A stretch of 11,631 bases of DNA, taken from the NCBI GenBank assembly GCA_002716645.1, contig PBBR01000008.1, positions 42,803 to 54,433 of the forward strand, given 5' to 3'. Shown here one piece after another: positions 1-6,361 of this stretch. Below the pieces are notes generated by a model. The model was not told the DNA's origin. It did not search any database and saw only the letters and a list, made by a program, of their open reading frames with translations. The DNA is from Chloroflexota bacterium. Its GTDB lineage: Bacteria; Chloroflexota; Dehalococcoidia; UBA3495. The stretch's first letter is position 1, and every line of letters starts with the position of its first letter. The translations under genes and the position numbers were made by a program.

Positions 1-161
1 ACGTCGTGCATGAGGTTCTTTAAAGGCCCGCTATCCTGAGGAGTTATCACTCTTGGAGTGGCTCCCATAGACTCTAAAATATTCACGTACCCCATTGACT
101 GTTTTACATTATTATTTGTGATTGCGACTATAGACATAAATACGTAGATATTATACCTCAT
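1..161 (-). CDS. Partial 5' end of a probable C26-family class I glutamine amidotransferase-like peptidase
   Basis: An open frame on the minus strand runs from an ATG at 161 to the left edge, giving 53 complete codons with no stop; the 3' part lies outside the window. After a short leader it reads SIVAITNNN, then GYVNILESMGATPRVITP. This is the layout of the N-terminus of gamma-glutamyl-gamma-aminobutyrate hydrolase-like (peptidase C26) proteins: a beta strand, then a helix with a Tyr, then 'GG/GA-x-P' before the second strand. The catalytic Cys/His part is not in the window, so activity cannot be judged. A second in-frame ATG at 137 gives MSIVAITN, which fits the family's usual short N-terminus equally well. 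An in-frame TAA lies ten codons before the ATG at 161. Neither start has a clear Shine-Dalgarno sequence. The gene is divergent from xdhC. Family assignment is by pattern only and moderately sure. Confidence 0.5.
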   Translation of the reverse strand, partial: MRYNIYVFMSIVAITNNNVKQSMGYVNILESMGATPRVITPQDSGPLKNLMHD

Positions 162-443
162 TTCAAGAGCTACTTTACATATTGTTGCTTAGTTATTGGC
201 TTGAATATTGCTTTTCGGGCTAGAATATATCGATATAAGTTATAATCATATCAATCTGCCGGGAGAACACCTAGAGAACGTCTAATCCTTCGAATGAATT
301 CCTGGTTTGATCCGGGTGCGCTTAATTTTAGTGTTAATCCTATATTAACAATGCATGTATGCGTTTTCACGATGTAAAATGACAGATGTAAAATGATAGT
401 AGTAGCACTTTGGCTTCATAAGTTGTAGTAATAGAGGCTGATT
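162..443. other. Divergent intergenic region before the xdhC-like gene
   Basis: This spacer of 282 bases separates the left-edge minus-strand gene from xdhC. It is AT-rich. It holds a TATAAT hexamer at 241-246, without a convincing -35 box at 16-18 bases, and a tandem repeat at 371-396 described separately. A 27-codon frame at 294-377 has no ribosome-binding site and no coding character. No RNA gene was recognised. Confidence 0.5.
371..396. repeat. Tandem 12-base direct repeat upstream of xdhC
   Basis: GATGTAAAATGA occurs at 371-382 and again, identically, at 385-396, separated by CA, so the period is 14 bases. The repeat ends 47 bases before the xdhC-like ATG. Each copy contains TAAAAT, which resembles a -10 box, so the pair could be duplicated promoter elements or a two-site operator. 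The identity is directly visible; a regulatory role is inference. Confidence 0.6.
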
Positions 444-1571
444 ATGAAAGAAGTTATTAAAGAGGCAGTTGATTTACTCCGAAAGGACCAACCGTGTGTC
501 TTAGCGACCGTAGTTAGGACCAAAGGTTCGACACCACAAAAATCCGGTGCGATGTTACTAGTTAAGGAAGATGGTAGCGGCGTGGGTACCCTTGGAGGTG
601 GGTGTGTTGAAGGTGATATTTGGTTTGCCGCTAGAGAGATGTTGCGTAGTAATTCCGGACCAGAATTCAAGGAGTATTTCCTGAATGAGGATATAGCGGC
701 TCGCGATGGTTTAGTGTGCGGTGGAACTATGTATTTTTATTTAGAGCCTATGACTGATGGCAAGGACTTTCAGGATATTGGCGAGAAGGTTTTAGATGCA
801 TATGAGGGTGGTCAACCGGTCGCTTTGGCGACTGTAGTGGCGGATGCAAGCAAATCTGGCCTCCTTGGGTCCAAGTTGCTATTAAGCGTAGACGGAACAG
901 TATATGGTTCACTAGGCAGTACTGCTCTGGATAAAAAAGCGACATATATCGCTATGAAGGTAGCGGACTTGGGTGCTATTGAGAGTTTCATTACTGATGA
1001 GGGCTTAGAAGTTTTCATTGAAGGCTTTACAACTCCTCCAACCCTGATAATGGTAGGTGGAGGTCATGTTGGGAAAGCGACAGCGGATCTAGCTGATAGC
1101 TTAGGGTATACGGTACAGGTTGTCGATGATCGTCCCGAGTTTTCGAATCCAGAGCGATTCCCATATGCCAATGATACCATTGTAACTAGCTATGAAGATT
1201 GGTCTAAACAGATAGACATAAATGTTAATACGTTCATAGTGGTTGCAACCAGAGGACATCGCTATGATGATATGGCTCTAGAGTCAGCACTTGAGACGCC
1301 CGCTCGGTACATAGGGTTGTTGGGAAGCCGAAGGAAAACATTAATGATCTACCAGAGGTTGTTGGCCCAAGGGATATCTGTTGATCGTCTGAAGGACGTT
1401 AAGTCTCCAATTGGGTTGGATATTGGGGCTCTCACTCCAGAAGAGTTAGCTGTTAGCATTATGTCAGAGATTATCATGGAGCGTAGGGGCGGAAAGGGAA
1501 GTCCTTTGCAAATGGGTGAATGGTATTTGAACAGAGCTTCAAATATAGTCGAGAATTCGATTAATGTATGA
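444..1571 (+). CDS. XdhC/CoxI family molybdenum hydroxylase maturation protein
   Basis: The product (375 residues) has the full two-domain layout of the family. An N-terminal XdhC/CoxI domain covers about residues 5-100, with VRTKGSTPQKSGAML (24-38), the glycine-rich GTLGGGCVEG (48-57) and CGG at 92-94. A C-terminal Rossmann-type domain covers about 200-345, with GGGHVG at 205-210, an acidic DD at 228-229 after the second strand, GLLGSRRK at 291-298 and GLDIGALTPEELAVSI at 324-339. Family members bind molybdenum cofactor, help its sulfuration and hand it to xanthine dehydrogenase-like or CO dehydrogenase-like enzymes in the cytoplasm. AGAGG at 433-437, six bases before the ATG, supports this start. 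A mocA-like gene follows nine bases downstream, reinforcing the cofactor role. No hydroxylase subunit is present nearby, so the client enzyme is unknown. Family assignment is secure; the exact client is not. Confidence 0.93.
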   Translation: MKEVIKEAVDLLRKDQPCVLATVVRTKGSTPQKSGAMLLVKEDGSGVGTLGGGCVEGDIWFAAREMLRSNSGPEFKEYFLNEDIAARDGLVCGGTMYFYLEPMTDGKDFQDIGEKVLDAYEGGQPVALATVVADASKSGLLGSKLLLSVDGTVYGSLGSTALDKKATYIAMKVADLGAIESFITDEGLEVFIEGFTTPPTLIMVGGGHVGKATADLADSLGYTVQVVDDRPEFSNPERFPYANDTIVTSYEDWSKQIDINVNTFIVVATRGHRYDDMALESALETPARYIGLLGSRRKTLMIYQRLLAQGISVDRLKDVKSPIGLDIGALTPEELAVSIMSEIIMERRGGKGSPLQMGEWYLNRASNIVENSINV

Positions 1572-1580
1572 GTAAGTAAT

Positions 1581-2183
1581 ATGGCCGGTTTTACAGCTGT
1601 TCTTCTGTCTGCTGGAAAGTCTCAACGCATGGGAGAGATGAAAGCGCTACTGAATTGGGCAGGTAGCACTCTAGTTAAATATCAGGTAGCCACCTTGATA
1701 GACTCAGGTGCTGAAGAAGTAATTATAGTCCTAGGTCATAATGCAGAATTGATCAAGCCTGAACTCAAAGAATTTGCCTCGGTCAAATGTGTTATTAACG
1801 AAGAGTATGAGCTAGGAAGAACGACCTCAATAAAGGCTGGCCTAGCAGCTGTTGACAGCAATAATACAGATAGTATTTTATTTTTGAATGTAGACCAGCC
1901 GAGGAATATGAAAGTAATCTCTGATCTAGTTTCCTATCACGGGTCTAGTCGTAGTAAGATAACTGTTCCTACATTTAATGGTAAAGGTGGGCATCCAATA
2001 ATCTTTGGAATGCAATTTATTCCCGATCTTTTGAATATAACGGAAGAGACTTTCGGATTCAGATCAGTAATGTCTCTGCATGATTCTCAGGTTCAAAGAG
2101 TTAGAGTTAGTGATCCTGGTGTTTTGTGGGATTTAAACACCCCTGAACAATATGCGCAAGCATTGCTGAATCTAGGACGGTAA
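1581..2183 (+). CDS. mocA: MocA-like molybdenum cofactor cytidylyltransferase (NTP transferase family)
   Basis: The protein (200 residues) matches the usual length of MocA. It has the nucleotide-binding signature LLSAGKSQRMG at 8-18 with Lys21 following, DQP at 105-107 for the metal and nucleotide, GGHP at 136-139 and the C-terminal DLNTPEQY at 184-191. The GHP motif separates MocA/MobA-like enzymes from sugar nucleotidyltransferases. The expected reaction is transfer of CMP from CTP to Mo-molybdopterin, giving the dinucleotide cofactor used by xanthine dehydrogenase and CO dehydrogenase families. The gene starts nine bases after xdhC and is surely cotranscribed; an ATGA at the xdhC stop opens only a three-codon frame. 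CTP rather than GTP use is inferred from the XdhC partner, since a few motif residues distinguish MocA from MobA. The 3' end overlaps the convergent rnhA gene by 12 bases. Confidence 0.85.
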   Translation: MAGFTAVLLSAGKSQRMGEMKALLNWAGSTLVKYQVATLIDSGAEEVIIVLGHNAELIKPELKEFASVKCVINEEYELGRTTSIKAGLAAVDSNNTDSILFLNVDQPRNMKVISDLVSYHGSSRSKITVPTFNGKGGHPIIFGMQFIPDLLNITEETFGFRSVMSLHDSQVQRVRVSDPGVLWDLNTPEQYAQALLNLGR

Positions 2184-2660
2184 TGCCGAGTATCCTATGT
2201 CTATCTGTAAATCATTACCTTTAGCTGCTAACACCGCTAAATAATCGCATCTTTCATTGGACTGATCTCCACTGTGTCCCTTTACCCATCTTATCGTTAC
2301 ACTGTGCTGATTGCATAGGTCCAGTAACCTTTCCCACAAATCGGGATTGACTGCTCTTTCCTTTTTATTGCGCATCCAATTATTGGATCGCCATCTGGAT
2401 GCCCAGCCCTTGTTTATAGCGTCTACGACGTATTTAGAGTCACTGTAGACATCCACTGTAGACGTCTCAGGAAGTGTTTCTAGGGCTTTTATAATGGCCA
2501 CCATTTCCATGCGATTATTGGTTGTTAATTGATATCCAGCGGAAATTTCCTGGTATTGTTCTGTAGTAGTAATTACAGCTCCATATCCTCCAGGGCCAGG
2601 ATTGCCCAGGCATGATCCGTCTGTATATATCACTGTCTTAGGTTTGAGATGTTGGTTCAT
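2172..2660 (-). CDS. rnhA: Ribonuclease HI
   Basis: RNase HI cuts the RNA strand of RNA-DNA hybrids, removing R-loops and primer RNA in the cytoplasm. The 162-residue product has the complete catalytic set: Asp14 in YTDGSCLGNPGPGG, Glu52 in TTNNRMEM, Asp74 in VYSDSKYV, and His129 and Asp139 in WVKGHSGDQSNERCDYLA. The basic WASRWRSNNWMRNKKE segment (86-101) corresponds to the hybrid-binding handle of the Escherichia coli type enzyme. Its ATG overlaps the stop codon of the upstream MFS gene in a four-base ATGA, so translation is probably coupled. Its stop lies 12 bases inside the 3' end of the convergent mocA-like gene, giving a tail-to-tail overlap. The function is secure; the pairing with a transporter is probably only operonic convenience. 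Confidence 0.95.
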   Translation of the reverse strand: MNQHLKPKTVIYTDGSCLGNPGPGGYGAVITTTEQYQEISAGYQLTTNNRMEMVAIIKALETLPETSTVDVYSDSKYVVDAINKGWASRWRSNNWMRNKKERAVNPDLWERLLDLCNQHSVTIRWVKGHSGDQSNERCDYLAVLAAKGNDLQIDIGYSALPS

Positions 2661-3922
2661 GAGTTCTTATGAGATGTCCTTTGTATTAGTTTTGATGGCA
2701 TCATTAGGGAGCTGATAAATCCTATAGCAAACAATAATGCTGCGAAATAAAATGCGGACTGCCAGCCGAAAACACCTACAAGTGCACCTGCCGCAACCGA
2801 TGATATAGCTCCGAAGAAGGCATTAGACCCCCACATAAGACCTATGAATGTTGCTTCTAGTCCTTTGTTCTCCGCAACATCTATAGCGGCCGCTTGAGTT
2901 AGTGAGTTTACTGAAAATAAAAACAATCCAAATAATGCTATAGAAATTGTCATCACTATAGTAGCCCCCCCGAGTACAATAGCAATAGGCAAGAATATAG
3001 CTATTGCCATAATTAGGGTTATCACAAGTTTACGGCTGGTAAGGTCAGATAACACGCCGAATATGGGGCCAGAAATTATCCCAGGCACGGCTAATAAAGC
3101 TACGTGAACACCGACCCAAAATCCGCCCAATCCCAGTTCTTGTGACAAATACAAAGGGATTACCCATAACAGTGCCCGATCACCCATTCCTCGTACTGCA
3201 GATACTGTGAATATAGACCACATGCCTGTACCTTTGAATGATGAGACCATATCAGAGAACTGATTCTTGAACTTTTCTGAAAAATTAATATCTGCATTCC
3301 TAGAACCACCTATATTCCTGAGGAATATAAATATAAGGACTGCGGCGATAATCATAATGGGAGTTCCGCCCCCCATTATCCATCTCCATGCTTGAGGATT
3401 GTCGCTTAGCAGCGCAAGCAAGGCTCCTACTATTACTGGACCTATCCAGTCTCCTACGTTTCCGGATGAACGATGTAGCGATATGAAAAACCCCCTTTTA
3501 TTAGGGAAACGCTGTGAAAGGATACCTAATGAGGGAGGATGCCAGAGCGCACTTCCAGCTGATGCTAATACTAAGGCAGCCAGTATTAATACATACGTAG
3601 GGGAAATAGCAACCAGAAGGTATCCAAATCCGATTAACCCTAGGCTCAATGCTAAAGCTTGTCCTCGTCGATGTTGGAACATGTCAACGAAAAATCCGCA
3701 ACTCATGCTGGTGATTCCACTTGAGAGTTGTCTTACAGCATCTAGTAGACCAGCTTGTATGGGTGAGAGACCAAATGCGGTGTATATGGCAGGTATCAGG
3801 ACTAGAAAACTCCGACCGTACATGTGCTCCAATCCATGTGTGGAGATCAGGCTAGTCGCGATGGTCGAGTTCTTGAGATTATCAGTCGTGGGGTATCCTG
3901 TATCTTCGCTGGTCGAAGTCAT
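2657..3922 (-). CDS. Major facilitator superfamily transporter, substrate unknown
   Basis: The product (421 residues from the chosen ATG) is hydrophobic throughout, with about twelve predicted transmembrane segments. A polar, charged loop near the middle (around NIGGSRNADINFSEKFKNQ) fits the usual link between the two six-helix halves. A motif-A-like loop, GFFVDMFQHRRG, follows the second helix, and GVLSDLTSRK occupies the equivalent place in the second half. The first helix region, HGLEHMYGRSFLVLIP, recalls the drug-efflux-like branch that includes fosmidomycin-resistance proteins, but the substrate cannot be told. An in-frame GTG at 3931 gives a longer frame. However, that GTG is part of AGGTG (3929-3933 on the plus strand), an apt ribosome-binding site six bases before the ATG at 3922, so I prefer the ATG. 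A TATACT box on the minus strand at 3975-3970 could be the -10, though no good -35 is seen. Coupled to rnhA by an ATGA overlap. Confidence 0.85.
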   Translation of the reverse strand: MTSTSEDTGYPTTDNLKNSTIATSLISTHGLEHMYGRSFLVLIPAIYTAFGLSPIQAGLLDAVRQLSSGITSMSCGFFVDMFQHRRGQALALSLGLIGFGYLLVAISPTYVLILAALVLASAGSALWHPPSLGILSQRFPNKRGFFISLHRSSGNVGDWIGPVIVGALLALLSDNPQAWRWIMGGGTPIMIIAAVLIFIFLRNIGGSRNADINFSEKFKNQFSDMVSSFKGTGMWSIFTVSAVRGMGDRALLWVIPLYLSQELGLGGFWVGVHVALLAVPGIISGPIFGVLSDLTSRKLVITLIMAIAIFLPIAIVLGGATIVMTISIALFGLFLFSVNSLTQAAAIDVAENKGLEATFIGLMWGSNAFFGAISSVAAGALVGVFGWQSAFYFAALLFAIGFISSLMMPSKLIQRTSHKNS

Positions 3923-4083
3923 GTTATACACCTGTCTAACTCAGAGTAAGGATACGGTCGATGAACGGTAGTATACACAGGATGTTTCTCAGAATATACG
4001 GTATCTACCCAGTCAGTAAGTATTTATCTAATATTGTTTGAGCTCCTTGAGGACTATTTTTGTTGAGAGTAATATGTTGAACT

Positions 4084-4215
4084 ATGTGGGATAAAGATCG
4101 AGACGGCTTGTACGTTACATGGGAAGACAGGCTGATTCCGTTCCTAATGCTAGCAGTATTGTTGTCACTCGCTATTGCAGTTTTTATACTGTTGTTATGC
4201 TTATACTTAATGTGA
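4084..4215 (+). CDS. Possible small single-helix membrane protein, 43 residues
   Basis: A short frame begins MWDKDRDGLYVTWEDRLIP and then turns into one unbroken hydrophobic stretch, residues about 19-43, ending ...LCLYLM just before TGA. The charged N-terminus followed by a long Leu/Val/Ile/Ala segment is what a single-pass inner-membrane peptide looks like and is unlikely in random sequence. A TGA sits two codons before the ATG, so the start cannot lie further upstream. The ribosome-binding site is poor: GAGAG at 4065-4069 is 14 bases away and fits better a seven-codon frame starting at 4074 that overlaps this start. Function is not recognised. It is the first of three small plus-strand frames before the tRNAs. 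The call rests on composition alone. Confidence 0.42.
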   Translation: MWDKDRDGLYVTWEDRLIPFLMLAVLLSLAIAVFILLLCLYLM

Positions 4216-4299
4216 AGTTTGGTGGGCTTGATTAAATCATTAGTTGTGAGTTGAATAATTGTACAAGAAAATAACTAATCTGGAGTAATCTGTATTGAT

Positions 4300-4602
4300 A
4301 TGAAATCCTTAGGAGATCTGGAACAATACGATGTGGATCAATTGAGATGGCTTGTCTTGGGTCTTTTAGAGAAGTTGGGGGAATTAGAAAGGGATGCTAC
4401 TTTACAGCGGAGCACGACTGCGGGTATTCGCGAGGCATATTCTATAACCAAGAGAATGCAATCAGATTGGGAACAGATAGATAGGATGGAACTAACAATA
4501 CAGGCGCAGTCGGAATATATCCAAGGTCTGGAAGAGCATATCCAGAAACTTATATCAATACTAGATGACAATGGGCTCGGGGGCCACTCCCATAAACTTT
4601 AG
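4300..4602 (+). CDS. Hypothetical coiled-coil protein, 100 residues
   Basis: I do not recognise this protein. It is charged, has no signal peptide or membrane segment, and appears wholly helical. From residue 60 to 88 hydrophobic residues follow a regular a/d heptad spacing (I60, M63, I67, I74, L77, I81, L84, L88), interrupted only by Gln70, so a coiled coil is well supported. Residues 11-30 (DVDQLRWLVLGLLEKLGELE) form an amphipathic first helix. The tail GLGGHSHKL is glycine/histidine-rich and probably disordered. GGAG at 4282-4285 is 14 bases from the ATG, longer than ideal; an in-frame ATT at 4294 is eight bases away, and a TAA at 4276 blocks anything longer. It may assemble with the small membrane peptides on either side, but that is only proximity. 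Confidence 0.68.
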   Translation: MKSLGDLEQYDVDQLRWLVLGLLEKLGELERDATLQRSTTAGIREAYSITKRMQSDWEQIDRMELTIQAQSEYIQGLEEHIQKLISILDDNGLGGHSHKL

Positions 4603-4605
4603 CGG

Positions 4606-4625
4606 TACTCTGTTGAGTATTTTCA
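4606..4625 (+). terminator. Weak terminator-like hairpin after the coiled-coil gene
   Basis: TACTC (4606-4610) and GAGTA (4615-4619) can pair around a TGTT loop, followed by TTTTC. It starts three bases after the stop codon of the 100-residue frame. The stem is short and AT-rich, so it is at best a weak terminator. Confidence 0.25.
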
Positions 4626-4760
4626 CTTTCAGTAGAGTAGAGAAACAATAACCGTTGTTTGCATATGCCATTAATAACCGTGGGTTTTGGTATCTGTGAT
4701 AGTAAGGATTTATTTTTCATCTCAGTTATCATAGCGACATTAAACTTAGGAGGCTTGATT

Positions 4761-4925
4761 ATGTGGTCATGGGCAACCATCATTTTAGTCGCATTGTGCA
4801 TAATAAGTTTAGCGTATGCATACATATTCCGGATACAGGCCGAGACAGTGTATCTAACGGCTGTTGTATTAGCATTGTTAGCAATGTTGGCTCAACGAGA
4901 GAGCCATTACAGAAGCAAAGGTTAA
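4761..4925 (+). CDS. Hypothetical small membrane protein with two helices, 54 residues
   Basis: The ATG at 4761 is preceded by a perfect AGGAGG at 4748-4753, seven bases away, the strongest ribosome-binding site in the window. It is therefore preferred over the longer in-frame TTG at 4659 and ATG at 4665. The product starts MWSWATIILVALCIISLAYAY, a first membrane helix. A short linker with FRIQAETVY follows, then a second hydrophobic stretch LTAVVLALLAML and a basic tail ending QRESHYRSKG. The positively charged C-terminus suggests both ends face the cytoplasm. No family is recognised. It could belong with the two small frames upstream, or be an independent microprotein gene. TAA at 4923-4925 is about 40 bases before the putative tRNA promoter. 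Confidence 0.6.
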   Translation: MWSWATIILVALCIISLAYAYIFRIQAETVYLTAVVLALLAMLAQRESHYRSKG

Positions 4926-4965
4926 GGATCCATAATAAGCCGGATATTATTTATTGCTCTTGCAA

Positions 4966-4994
4966 TTGATGAGTTGCGCGACCTGTGTTAATCT
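4966..4994 (+). promoter_or_regulatory. Candidate promoter for the tRNA-Lys/tRNA-Leu genes
   Basis: TTGATG at 4966-4971 (four of six matches to TTGACA) is 17 bases from TAATCT at 4989-4994. TAATCT keeps the key first, second and last bases of a -10 box and has a TG one base upstream (4986-4987), as in extended -10 promoters. Transcription would start near 5001, about 20 bases before tRNA-Lys. This is a pattern-based inference. Confidence 0.38.
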
Positions 4995-5021
4995 TGGTTT
5001 CACGTTCAAATCGGCCAGATC

Positions 5022-5097
<76 letters not shown>

Positions 5098-5130
5098 GCT
5101 GACTGAGTGAGCTGCCGGACCAATGTTGGC

Positions 5131-5215
5131 GGGGGAGTGTCGGAATTGGTAGACGAGCATGATTTAGGATCATGTGCCGAAAGGCGTGGGAGTTCGAGTC
5201 TCCCCTTCCCCACCA
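5131..5215 (+). tRNA. tRNA-Leu (anticodon TAG)
   Basis: A class II tRNA of 85 bases with encoded CCA (5213-5215). The acceptor GGGGGAG pairs with CTTCCCC with one G-U. The anticodon stem CATGA/TCATG encloses TTTAGGA, so the anticodon is TAG, reading CUA and probably other CUN leucine codons. The D loop has the invariant GG in AATTGGTAGA. The long variable arm TGCCGAAAGGCG is the expected leucine feature. The T arm is GGGAG-TTCGAGT-CTCCC. The oppD-like gene starts 61 bases downstream with no obvious terminator between. Confidence 0.95.
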
Positions 5216-5276
5216 ATTTAAGTAGTTAGTTGAATGTTTATTAATTACGCGCAAATTTAGAGATTCGGAGGATATA

Positions 5277-6281
5277 GTGTCCCCACTTTTAGAGGTTAAA
5301 AATCTAAGAACACACTTCTATACCTTTGAAGGAGTGGTTAAAGCTGTCGATGGTGTTAGTTACGACCTCGAAGAGGGTGAGACCCTTGGACTGGTTGGAG
5401 AAAGCGGATGTGGCAAGAGTGTGAGTGCGATGTCATTGATGCGGTTAATACCGGATCCCCCTGGTAAGATAGTAGACGGAGAAATCCTGTTCGAAGGCCA
5501 GGATGTCTTGCAACTAAGTATGGACGAAATGAGGCACATCAGAGGTGCAAAAATGTCTATGGTTTTCCAAGAACCTATGACTTCTCTGAACCCTGTGTTG
5601 AATCTTGAAAAACAACTCGGTGAAACCCTGCAACTTCATAAAGGTATGACTAAGCAAGAAGCTCGTCAGGAGTCTGTAGAGTTGCTTGCCAGGGTAGGAA
5701 TACCCGATCCTGAAAGACGAGTACGCCAATATCCTCATCAATTTAGTGGGGGAATGCGCCAGCGGGTGATGATTGCAATGGCTTTAAGTTGTAATCCACG
5801 GGTGATAATAGCAGATGAACCTACCACTGCCTTGGATGTCACTATTCAAGCTCAGATCTTGGAGCTCATGAAAGGTCTCACACAAGAATTTGGCGTGGCT
5901 ATGATAGTAATTACCCATAATTTAGGGGTAGTGGCCAGATACGCAGATCGAATGAACATCATGTACGCAGGTAAGATAATAGAAAGAGGCGAGTCGGCAG
6001 AAATATATAGTAATCCACGACATCCTTATACAGTTGGTTTGTTGAAGTCTGTTCCAAGACTTGACCTGCCCCGTAGAACGAGATTAGACCCGATTGAAGG
6101 ACAGCCGCCGGATTTAATAGCGGTCCCGAAAGGATGCGCATTTCGGGAACGATGTAAATGGGCTGTGGATAAATGTGCCACTGAAGAACCTGGTTTGGAA
6201 AGCGTTGCCGAAGGTCATTACTCCGCTTGTTGGAGGTCCGAAGATTTAGGGCCCGGAGCGTTGGACTTTCTTAACGAATAA
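5277..6281 (+). CDS. oppD: Oligopeptide/dipeptide ABC transporter ATP-binding protein (OppD/DppD type)
   Basis: One of two cytoplasmic ATPases that drive import of peptides, or of nickel or glycosides in relatives. Its 334 residues carry Walker A GESGCGKS (41-48), the Q-loop Gln98, the signature FSGGM (156-160), Walker B with Asp180-Glu181, the D-loop ALD (185-187) and His214. The C-terminal oligopeptide domain begins at [11 protein letters not shown] (246-256). It ends with four cysteines, C287, C293, C300 and C318, spaced like the iron-sulfur-binding cysteines reported for some DppD-type subunits. The start is GTG, with GGAGG five bases upstream (5267-5271). No permease or solute-binding gene adjoins it, so the substrate is unknown. 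Its partner ATPase follows 80 bases downstream. Confidence 0.92.
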   Translation: MSPLLEVKNLRTHFYTFEGVVKAVDGVSYDLEEGETLGLVGESGCGKSVSAMSLMRLIPDPPGKIVDGEILFEGQDVLQLSMDEMRHIRGAKMSMVFQEPMTSLNPVLNLEKQLGETLQLHKGMTKQEARQESVELLARVGIPDPERRVRQYPHQFSGGMRQRVMIAMALSCNPRVIIADEPTTALDVTIQAQILELMKGLTQEFGVAMIVITHNLGVVARYADRMNIMYAGKIIERGESAEIYSNPRHPYTVGLLKSVPRLDLPRRTRLDPIEGQPPDLIAVPKGCAFRERCKWAVDKCATEEPGLESVAEGHYSACWRSEDLGPGALDFLNE

Positions 6282-6312
6282 TCATCTGAGACCTATAATT
6301 GGTTCCGAAATG

Positions 6313-6330
6313 CCCTGTGACAGGGTTTAA
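6313..6330 (+). terminator. Hairpin with T-rich tail between the two ABC ATPase genes
   Basis: CCCTG (6313-6317) and CAGGG (6321-6325) form a perfect five-base stem with a TGA loop, followed by TTTAATT. The stem is short and the T run is broken, so partial termination or mRNA-end stabilisation between the oppD- and oppF-like genes is possible, not shown. Confidence 0.3.
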
Positions 6331-6361
6331 TTCTAGAAAAACATTGTGAGAAGATGAGATC

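Noticed and set aside
294..377. 27-codon plus-strand frame in the intergenic region
   Set aside because: No ribosome-binding site, no coding composition, and it ends in the tandem repeat.
416..670. 84-codon minus-strand frame antisense to xdhC
   Set aside because: Low-complexity Pro/Ser/Thr product covering the conserved XdhC N-terminal domain on the opposite strand; no family resemblance.
3399..3971. 190-codon plus-strand frame antisense to the MFS gene
   Set aside because: Long, but the product is Arg/Pro/Cys-rich with no recognisable motifs, and the opposite strand encodes clear transmembrane helices and MFS motifs. A shadow of the codon pattern.
4040..4060. Possible hairpin GAGCTCC-TTGA-GGACT followed by ATTTTT
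   Set aside because: The stem needs a bulge and has only about three firm pairs. It also lies upstream of, not behind, any plus-strand gene.
4647..4681. AATAACCGT present twice (4647-4655 and 4673-4681)
   Set aside because: Only nine bases with 17 bases between copies in AT-rich sequence; could easily be chance, with no promoter context.
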